Translations under genes and position numbers: made by a program | Assembly (NCBI GenBank): GCA_001783355.1 | Contig: MFMA01000049.1 | Coordinates: 1-5,292 of the forward strand | DNA: 5,292 nt | Direction: 5' to 3' | Source of the DNA: Candidatus Kaiserbacteria bacterium RIFCSPLOWO2_01_FULL_54_20 | GTDB taxonomy: Bacteria > Patescibacteriota > Minisyncoccia > Phycocordibacterales > UBA2100 | In this document: positions 1 to 4,071 of the stretch, piece by piece | Position numbering within the stretch: the first letter of the stretch is position 1 | Layout of the letters: the number at the start of each line of letters is the position of its first letter | Notes under the pieces: generated by a model | The model's input: the letters and a program-made list of their open reading frames with translations, nothing else | Databases searched by the model: none | Told to the model about the DNA's origin: nothing

Positions 1-65
1 CCCCACTCCGAAAGCTGGTCTTCCAGCCCATTCTTGATTTTCTGCCACGATTCGGGTATATTCAT
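1..65 (-). CDS. N-terminal fragment of an unidentified leftward gene
   Basis: Read leftward from an ATG at 65, the frame stays open to the window edge and gives 22 residues, MNIPESWQKIKNGLEDQLSEW plus G. I do not recognise the protein. The fragment looks like the start of an amphipathic helix. A competing ATG at 75 opens another frame (MKLNEYTRIVAENQ...). I prefer the start at 65 for two reasons: its codons more often end in G or C, as in the neighbouring genes, and a TACAAT hexamer lies 8 bases upstream, the spacing seen at other starts here, whereas the ATG at 75 overlaps that hexamer. The gene would be divergent from rpmA. With only 22 codons visible, a chance open frame cannot be excluded. 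Confidence 0.42.
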   Translation of the reverse strand, partial: MNIPESWQKIKNGLEDQLSEW

Positions 66-73
66 TGAGCTTC

Positions 74-79
74 ATTGTA
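74..79 (-). promoter_or_regulatory. Possible -10 element for the leftward gene at 65
   Basis: The minus strand reads TACAAT, 5 of 6 matches to TATAAT, ending 8 bases before the ATG at 65. Transcription would then start at or next to the ATG, giving a leaderless mRNA. No clear -35 element is visible. The call is supported mainly by the same spacing at other starts in this window. Confidence 0.35.
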
Positions 80-111
80 CGCTAGAAGCTTATAGCTAAC
101 AGCAAGAAGCT
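77..111. repeat. Degenerate 7-bp tandem repeat (NNNAGCT), five units
   Basis: The gap before rpmA divides into heptads GTACGCT, AGAAGCT, TATAGCT, AACAGCA and AGAAGCT. The first unit carries only GCT and the fourth carries AGCA; the other three share AGCT in phase, and two units are identical. The array fills most of the divergent intergenic region, where the rpmA promoter is also expected. TATAGC at 91-96 could serve as a weak -10. The repeat may be a decayed microsatellite or a regulatory array; the sequence does not distinguish these. Confidence 0.5.
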
Positions 112-119
112 ACCCATCT

Positions 120-392
120 ATGGCAACAACAAAAGCAGGCGGAACAGCTAAAAATCTAAACGATTCAAATCCGAAGTATCTCGGCGTTAAGCGCGCCGAC
201 GGGCAGAAAGTCGCTATCGGCGAGATAGTAGTGCGTCAGCGCGGGTCTAAGATACTGCCGGGCAGGAACATCGGCGTGGGCTCCGATTACACACTGTTCG
301 CGAGAACAGCGGGTACCGTTCGATTCCGCGCGAAGAGAAAAATTAATTTCGACGGTCGCAGACAAGTGCGCCACATCGTCGACGTGGTTTAG
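120..392 (+). CDS. rpmA: Large ribosomal subunit protein bL27
   Basis: This is ribosomal protein bL27, a 50S subunit protein whose flexible N-terminus reaches the peptidyl transferase centre and helps position tRNA. The 90 residues match the usual length of about 85-90. Family hallmarks are the lysine-containing start MATTKAGGT, YLGVKRADGQ at about 20-29, the core IVVRQRGSK at about 36-44, GRNIGVGSDYTLFA at about 48-61 and GTVRF at about 65-69. There is no N-terminal extension of the kind cleaved by the Prp protease in Firmicutes. Compared with E. coli, residue 3 is Thr rather than His and the 11-14 stretch is KNLN rather than RNGR; I think this is typical of Parcubacteria-type L27. The usual upstream partner rplU (L21) is absent. 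The start has no strong ribosome site (only AAGAAG at 104-109) and, unlike the other genes here, no -10 hexamer right before it. Its TAG overlaps the stop of convergent rplI. Confidence 0.97.
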   Translation: MATTKAGGTAKNLNDSNPKYLGVKRADGQKVAIGEIVVRQRGSKILPGRNIGVGSDYTLFARTAGTVRFRAKRKINFDGRRQVRHIVDVV

Positions 393-832
393 GAAGCGGT
401 TACCTTGAGCATTAACTCCGACTCCGCTCTCGCAGCGGAGATTTTTATTACATGATCGCCGATGGTCTTGATCGGCTCCAATGGATGTATCGCCTCCACG
501 GGAAGCGTGATGTCTTTCTGCTCTTTGAGTGCCTGCGCGACCTCTTTCGGCCCGACTGTTTTAAAGAGTCCGCCCTTCTCGGTCGCCCGAAGCTTCAGTT
601 CGATGCGCGCCCCCATCAAGCTCTGAACAACGCCCTTGAGTTTCTCCTCATCCTTTTCTTTTTGCGCCGTGAGCTCCGCCTGCACTTTAGCGTGTGAGGC
701 GACTTTCTCCGGTGTTGCCTGCTCGGCAAGCCTGCGCGGAATTAGGAAATTCATTACGTACCCGTCGGCGATATCCTTCACCTCCCCTGCTCTTCCCACC
801 CCGCCAACATCTTTCAGCAAAATGACTTTCAT
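389..832 (-). CDS. rplI: Large ribosomal subunit protein bL9
   Basis: This is ribosomal protein bL9, which binds 23S rRNA near the L1 stalk through its N-terminal domain and extends a long helix and a C-terminal domain across the ribosome surface. It has 147 residues (149 in E. coli). The N-terminal domain, about 1-40, carries MKVILLKDVGGVGRAGEVKDI and GYVMNFLIPRRLA. A charged connecting helix spans about 41-74, and the C-terminal domain (about 76-147) contains KGGLFKTVGPKEVA. Residue 27, usually Arg in GYxRNFLxP, is Met. I chose the ATG at 832 because bL9 proteins begin MKVIL; an in-frame GTG at 847 would add five residues. No Shine-Dalgarno motif precedes 832. The gene is convergent with rpmA and overlaps its end by 4 bases. 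Its 3' coding part contains the rpmA terminator in antisense. Confidence 0.97.
   Translation of the reverse strand: MKVILLKDVGGVGRAGEVKDIADGYVMNFLIPRRLAEQATPEKVASHAKVQAELTAQKEKDEEKLKGVVQSLMGARIELKLRATEKGGLFKTVGPKEVAQALKEQKDITLPVEAIHPLEPIKTIGDHVIKISAARAESELMLKVTAS
422..449 (+). terminator. Probable intrinsic terminator of rpmA, inside rplI
   Basis: A perfect 7-bp stem CTCCGCT (422-428) / AGCGGAG (434-440) with a 5-base loop is followed at once by ATTTTTATT. It stands 29 bases after the rpmA stop and points rightward, as a Rho-independent terminator for rpmA should. It lies inside the 3' coding part of rplI, where the stem encodes about SAARAES near residues 132-138. On the rplI strand the hairpin has no downstream T-run, so rplI transcription should pass through it. 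Confidence 0.65.
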
Positions 833-838
833 CGGTGC

Positions 839-844
839 ATCGTA
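839..844 (-). promoter_or_regulatory. Possible -10 element of rplI
   Basis: The minus strand reads TACGAT, 4 of 6 matches to TATAAT, ending 6 bases before the rplI ATG at 832. The match is weak on its own. It is listed because its position agrees with the other starts in the window, and because no ribosome binding site is visible for the 832 start. An AGGA at about 853-856 on the minus strand is too distant from 832 and only loosely placed for the GTG at 847. Confidence 0.28.
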
Positions 845-887
845 CACTAGAGTTCCTGTCGTCGCAAAATGAGGTTTGTATCGCTGA

Positions 888-896
888 TGGTAGAAT
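888..896 (+). promoter_or_regulatory. Extended -10 promoter for the hydrolase gene
   Basis: The sequence TGG-TAGAAT is an extended -10 (TGN plus 5 of 6 matches to TATAAT). It ends 7 bases before the ATG at 904, so the transcript would begin at or near the start codon. No Shine-Dalgarno motif lies in between (CTACCCT) and no good -35 is seen. The 11-base context GATGGTAGAAT at 886-896 matches the corA promoter at 3096-3106 at 10 of 11 positions. Confidence 0.48.
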
Positions 897-903
897 CTAC
901 CCT

Positions 904-1749
904 ATGGCAAGCTTCGATATGCTAAAGAGGGAGACGGCGCGTCCGGAGACCAAGCGCGACCAGCCGGAAGCCGTGCGGCGAAATTTCGAGATCGAGGCTG
1001 GGGGCAGAAAATTTGAATTTACCGAATTTCAACCCAAAGAGCCCTCCAATGTCACGCTCCTGCACTTCCCCGCCTTCGAGATAGACGGCGAAAAGAACGC
1101 CGAGGGTATACATTATTCAATGGACCAGCGATATAAGACCCTCGCCCTGAAAGGATACGGGGGTGACTATTCAAAACCCGCATTGGTTGAAGCGTTGGAA
1201 AAAGCTGTGCTGAAGGCAGGAGGTGGGCATGTTGTTCTGCACGGTTGCTCTCTTGGTACTTCAGTGGTTTACGACCTTATAAGCAACCCCGCCGACCGAT
1301 CCTTCTTGGAGCGATGCCATGTTGCGGGTGCGATCCTGGAAACACCTCTTATAGACAAGGCGCATTTCAGCGAAACGTTTAGATCCGCGCGGGATTCCTC
1401 CATTCTCTCGCGTATGGCAGAGCTTTTAAATGTACGAGCGGAACAATCGAATACCCCAAAGCGTGAGCCGCCCGTATTGAATCGGGAAATGGCTCTCGAG
1501 GTATTGCGTGAAAAAACCAACGGTAAGCTAATATCAGTGCCGGTGCATGTGGTACTCGCCAAGGGAGACGCACTTGTGGACAACGCGAAGGTCATGGCAA
1601 CCCTCCGCGAACAAGTCCCTGCTTTGAGTTCAACGACTGTCACCAGCAGTCCCGGTTACCTTGGGCACCGGGTCGCGGACTATGGCGCGATGTGGAGGAA
1701 CGAGGCGCCGATACTAAATGTATTTGCGGCACAAAACATCCGCCCCTAG
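904..1749 (+). CDS. Alpha/beta-hydrolase-fold protein, substrate unknown
   Basis: This 281-residue protein shows the layout of an alpha/beta hydrolase. A hydrophobic strand NVTLLHFPAF lies at about 49-58. The strand-elbow-helix segment HVVLHGCSLGTSVVYDLI (about 109-126) carries the nucleophile elbow G-C-S-L-G with Ser116. A late strand VPVHVVLAKGD (about 212-222) ends in a candidate catalytic Asp222 (Asp226 is the alternative), and GYLGH near the C-terminus supplies His255. A complete Ser-Asp-His triad therefore appears present, suggesting an active esterase, lipase or peptidase, but I cannot name the family or substrate. No signal peptide or membrane segment is seen, so it is probably cytoplasmic. 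The first 28 residues are highly charged. I start at 904 (MASFDML) because an extended -10 lies 7 bases upstream. The in-frame ATG at 835 would place that element inside the gene and overlap the rplI upstream region. The gene is convergent with the S41 peptidase gene, 20 bases away, with no convincing terminator between. Confidence 0.85.
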   Translation: MASFDMLKRETARPETKRDQPEAVRRNFEIEAGGRKFEFTEFQPKEPSNVTLLHFPAFEIDGEKNAEGIHYSMDQRYKTLALKGYGGDYSKPALVEALEKAVLKAGGGHVVLHGCSLGTSVVYDLISNPADRSFLERCHVAGAILETPLIDKAHFSETFRSARDSSILSRMAELLNVRAEQSNTPKREPPVLNREMALEVLREKTNGKLISVPVHVVLAKGDALVDNAKVMATLREQVPALSSTTVTSSPGYLGHRVADYGAMWRNEAPILNVFAAQNIRP

Positions 1750-1769
1750 TGTCGGTTATTCGCAATCCC

Positions 1770-3062
1770 CTATTGTTCGACTGCCGGAGTGTCGGTGGCG
1801 CTTGCGGTGCCGCCGAGGAGTTCGATTGCCTTTTCTAGCTGCGGGTCCTTCCCTGCTTTCACGTCTTCCTCGGTATTTTTTACTTCCACGTCCGGCACAA
1901 TGCCATCGAGAGGTATCTGCTCGCCGTCGGGGCCGAGCCAGCGAGCAACGGTAATTTTGAGCGCGGTGTCGGATGTGATCTCTACCAACTCTTGCACAGA
2001 ACCCTTGCCAAAGGTCCTGTCCCCTACCATTTTAGCGATCCCATAGTGCTGAAGCGCGCCTGCTAAAATTTCCGAGGCCGAAGCGCTGCCGCGGTCGACG
2101 AGCATCACCATGCGAAGGTTCTCATTGAACACATCGTAACCGCGTGAGCGATGCACGACGCTTTCGGCGTTCCCGCCGTAGTCCTCGGTAACGACCACTC
2201 TTCCGGTGGGCAAAAACCAGCTCGCCATATCTACCGCCGCTTCCAGATATCCGCCCGGATTTCCGCGAAGATCGAGAACGAGGCTGCGGCTCCCCGACTC
2301 AACGAACTCTCTCAAAGCGCGCCTGAATAGCTCCGGCGAATTCGCCGTGAAGCTTTGGAGCTCGATGACAAATATTCCGTCACTCCGCGCTTCGGTGGTA
2401 ACGATGGGCACGTTGATGACATCGCGCGTCACCTTTATCTCACGCGGCTCGGTGAAGCTTTCACGCATGATGAGAAAGGTAACCTGCGTTCCCTTCGGCC
2501 CCCGGATGCGCGAAACGGCGGTCGATATATCCATGCCCCCTGTCTCAATATTATCGATCTTCAAGATCCGGTCTCCGCTTTTTATCCCTGCGCGCTCCGC
2601 CGGACTGCCCTTGAGCGGCGAAACGACGGTGAGCACCTGATTTTTCACCGCGATCTCCATTCCGACACCCTCGAACGCACCGCTGATGTCGTCGGCAAAT
2701 ATCTGGTTCTCCTTCGGAGGCAGGAAGAACGTGTATGGATCTTCAAGAGAGCCGGCAAGACCCTGAATCATGCCCCACACGCGTTCCTGGTTCTTCTCTG
2801 CCGTGGAAGTGGCTACCTGTGTCGACGTCGCGACCGCGGCTGGCACGAATTTTTCGTCTATAACGCGCCACGCCTTCCATACGGGACTGAAATCCACGTC
2901 TTGGGGCGGAATTGTAAGTTGGGCTGCCGCCCCGCCTCCGAACACAAATACAACACCTAGAGCAATACCTATCGCGAACATGAGCAGACCTCCGACGATC
3001 GCAGTGCGTCGTGAGACTACTCCATCATTCTTGAACGGCAACGACGCGGTCTCTTCAGACAT
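1770..3062 (-). CDS. S41 C-terminal processing peptidase (CtpA/CtpB/Prc-like), membrane anchored
   Basis: This 430-residue protein is an S41 serine protease of the C-terminal processing type, which cleaves envelope proteins near their C-termini. A cytoplasmic head (1-19) is followed by one membrane segment (about 20-42), so the catalytic part should lie outside the cytoplasm. A helical region with a Thr/Ser-rich insert (VATSTQVATST, 77-87) precedes the PDZ domain (about 125-210, with GVGMEI and SPAERAGIKSGDRIL). The protease core contains LVLDLRGNPGG (261-271), DRGSASASEILAGAL (323-337) and FGKGSVQ (351-357). Spacing identical to the Ser309/Lys334/Gln338 triad of Bacillus CtpB gives Ser328, Lys353 and Gln357, so the enzyme looks intact. 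GGGAAAQL at about 42-49 could be a signal-peptide cleavage site instead of an anchor end. The tail after about 412 is low complexity. The ATG at 3062 has TATAAT 8 bases upstream and no ribosome binding motif. The gene is divergent from corA. Substrates cannot be inferred from the neighbours. Confidence 0.95.
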   Translation of the reverse strand: MSEETASLPFKNDGVVSRRTAIVGGLLMFAIGIALGVVFVFGGGAAAQLTIPPQDVDFSPVWKAWRVIDEKFVPAAVATSTQVATSTAEKNQERVWGMIQGLAGSLEDPYTFFLPPKENQIFADDISGAFEGVGMEIAVKNQVLTVVSPLKGSPAERAGIKSGDRILKIDNIETGGMDISTAVSRIRGPKGTQVTFLIMRESFTEPREIKVTRDVINVPIVTTEARSDGIFVIELQSFTANSPELFRRALREFVESGSRSLVLDLRGNPGGYLEAAVDMASWFLPTGRVVVTEDYGGNAESVVHRSRGYDVFNENLRMVMLVDRGSASASEILAGALQHYGIAKMVGDRTFGKGSVQELVEITSDTALKITVARWLGPDGEQIPLDGIVPDVEVKNTEEDVKAGKDPQLEKAIELLGGTASATDTPAVEQ

Positions 3063-3070
3063 ATCGGGGG

Positions 3071-3076
3071 ATTATA
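3071..3076 (-). promoter_or_regulatory. -10 element of the S41 peptidase gene
   Basis: The minus strand reads a perfect TATAAT, followed by the 8 bases CCCCCGAT and then the ATG at 3062. This predicts transcription starting at or just before the start codon. No convincing -35 box is visible. It faces the corA promoter within a 50-base intergenic region, with the two -10 elements 21 bases apart. Confidence 0.6.
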
Positions 3077-3097
3077 CACTATTCATCTTTCGCACGA

Positions 3098-3106
3098 TGG
3101 TATAAT
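3098..3106 (+). promoter_or_regulatory. Extended -10 promoter of the CorA-family gene
   Basis: TGG-TATAAT is an extended -10 with a perfect hexamer. It is followed by TTTCCC and then the ATG at 3113, a 6-base gap that leaves no room for a ribosome binding site. The surrounding GATGGTATAAT nearly repeats GATGGTAGAAT upstream of the hydrolase gene at 886-896. Confidence 0.62.
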
Positions 3107-3112
3107 TTTCCC

Positions 3113-4024
3113 ATGTTGTCTAGACAGAAATACGGTGAGCTTACCTGGATCGACCTGGAGTCCCCGACCAATCGTGAGGTACGCGACATTGCGGACGAAT
3201 TCGGTCTCATACCCCTGGTAGCCGAAGAGCTCCTACTTCCGTCGACCAAACCACGCGTTGATTTTTATGACACGTACACCTACATCATTCTGCACTTTCC
3301 CGTATTTCAGCACTCGCACACCATCTTCGAGCAGGAAATAGACTTCGTCATCGGGCGCAATTTTCTCATCACGACACATTACGCCGCAATAGAGCCCATT
3401 CATAAGTTCTCAAAGATATTCGAGGTAAATTCTATCCTGGGCAAATCTGCGGTCGCGGAACACGCGGGGTTTATCTTCTTTAACATGCTGAAAAAGCTGT
3501 ACCACGACGTGGAGTCCCAAGTTGACCATAGCAAGCAAGATCTTCTTCACATAGAGGAAGGTATCTTCGATGGGCACGAGGTGAAGATGGTCAAGGCGAT
3601 TTCCCGTGTGGCGCGCGATCTCTTGAACATGCGCCAGACCATCGAGCCGCATCGGGAAGTGCTCAAGACACTCGAGGCAGAGGGAAATCGTTTCTTTGGA
3701 GATCCGTTCATACCGTACCTGCGCACGCTCGCGAACGAATACTATCGAGTGCACAACCAGATAACACGCCTCACCGATTTTCTCCACGAGTTGCGGGAGA
3801 CCAACAACTCACTCCTTTCGACGAAAGAGAACGAGACGATGCGCGTGTTGACCATCATGGCGCTCCTTACCTTCCCTCTCTCTCTGATGGTCGCCATTCT
3901 CCAGATAGATACGGTTCACAACCCGATCCGCGGTTTACCAGGAGACTTCTGGATAATTCTCGGAGCCGTTGTCGTCACAGGGTCTGGGATGATCGTATAC
4001 TTCAAGCACAGAAAGTGGCTTTGA
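3113..4024 (+). CDS. corA: CorA-family divalent cation transporter lacking the GMN motif
   Basis: This 303-residue protein has the CorA layout: a cytoplasmic alpha/beta domain (about 1-95, opening with the typical YGELTWIDLESPT), a long helical stalk (about 115-243, rich in charged heptads such as NQITRLTDFLHELRETNNSLLSTKENETMRVL, here cut: 215-246), and two C-terminal membrane segments at about 246-263 and 279-297. It ends with the basic tail FKHRKWL. CorA proteins are pentameric Mg2+/Co2+ channels in the cytoplasmic membrane. The family signature GMN at the end of the first membrane helix is absent: the segment reads TFPLSLMVAILQIDTVHNPI, with QID (264-266) at the GMN position. GMN forms the selectivity entrance, so cation specificity or function could differ. 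The following loop (HNPIRGLPGDFW) still looks family-like. The start at 3113 is supported by the extended -10 just upstream. It is divergent from the S41 peptidase gene and lies 47 bases before cysS in the same direction. Confidence 0.92.
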   Translation: MLSRQKYGELTWIDLESPTNREVRDIADEFGLIPLVAEELLLPSTKPRVDFYDTYTYIILHFPVFQHSHTIFEQEIDFVIGRNFLITTHYAAIEPIHKFSKIFEVNSILGKSAVAEHAGFIFFNMLKKLYHDVESQVDHSKQDLLHIEEGIFDGHEVKMVKAISRVARDLLNMRQTIEPHREVLKTLEAEGNRFFGDPFIPYLRTLANEYYRVHNQITRLTDFLHELRETNNSLLSTKENETMRVLTIMALLTFPLSLMVAILQIDTVHNPIRGLPGDFWIILGAVVVTGSGMIVYFKHRKWL

Positions 4025-4028
4025 CGCT

Positions 4029-4048
4029 CGCGGGCATGCATGTCTGCG
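4029..4048. other. Short inverted repeat between corA and cysS
   Basis: CGCGGGC (4029-4035) and GTCTGCG (4042-4048) form a 7-bp RNA stem with two G-U pairs and a 6-base loop ATGCAT. The centre CATGCATG is a perfect 8-bp palindrome. It begins 5 bases after the corA stop and ends 9 bases before the cysS -10 hexamer. There is no T-run after it in either direction, so it is not a standard intrinsic terminator. It could be a processing hairpin, an operator near the cysS promoter, or chance. Confidence 0.3.
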
Positions 4049-4057
4049 AACGAAAGG

Positions 4058-4063
4058 TATAAT
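4058..4063 (+). promoter_or_regulatory. -10 element of cysS
   Basis: A perfect TATAAT is followed by the 8 bases TGACAGGT and then the ATG at 4072. The AGG within this stretch lies only 1 base before the ATG, too close to act as a normal Shine-Dalgarno site. No good -35 is seen at the usual distance; TTGACG at 4021-4026 is 31 bases upstream of the hexamer, too far. cysS therefore probably has its own promoter even though it follows corA in the same direction. Confidence 0.58.
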
Positions 4064-4071
4064 TGACAGGT

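Noticed and set aside
61..77. Direct repeat TTCATTG at 61-67 and 71-77
   Set aside because: It is only two 7-base copies next to each other at a gene start; nothing indicates function beyond chance.
77..111. CRISPR or transposon end at the heptad repeat
   Set aside because: Units are 7 bp with no spacers, and no inverted terminal repeats or transposase gene are present.
341..387. Possible terminator for rplI within rpmA (imperfect palindrome 371-387, and AATTAATTTTT on the minus strand)
   Set aside because: The palindrome is interrupted and lies some 25 bases away from the T-rich stretch, so it does not form a proper stem followed by a T-run.
833..847. GTG start for rplI at 847, adding five residues
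   Set aside because: bL9 proteins begin MKVIL, which matches the ATG at 832. The possible AGGA upstream is poorly spaced for either start.
835..903. Upstream extension of the hydrolase gene to an in-frame ATG at 835, adding 23 residues
   Set aside because: The extension would place the extended -10 (888-896) inside the gene and overlap the rplI upstream region. The added residues do not resemble a signal peptide or a known domain.
1748..1796. Nine-base direct repeat AGTGTCGGT at 1748-1756 and 1788-1796
   Set aside because: One copy lies inside the peptidase coding sequence and the other at the hydrolase stop. No other sign of a mobile element or attachment site is present.
1794..1814. Hairpin GGTGGCGC / GTGCCGCC (8 bp with G-U pairs) downstream of the hydrolase gene as its terminator
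   Set aside because: No T-run follows within a usable distance on either strand, and the stem lies in the low-complexity C-terminal coding region of the S41 peptidase gene, where GC-rich codons make such stems likely by chance.
2206..2960. Rightward open frames opposite the S41 peptidase gene
   Set aside because: They are antisense to a gene with all family motifs, and their products show no recognisable domain.
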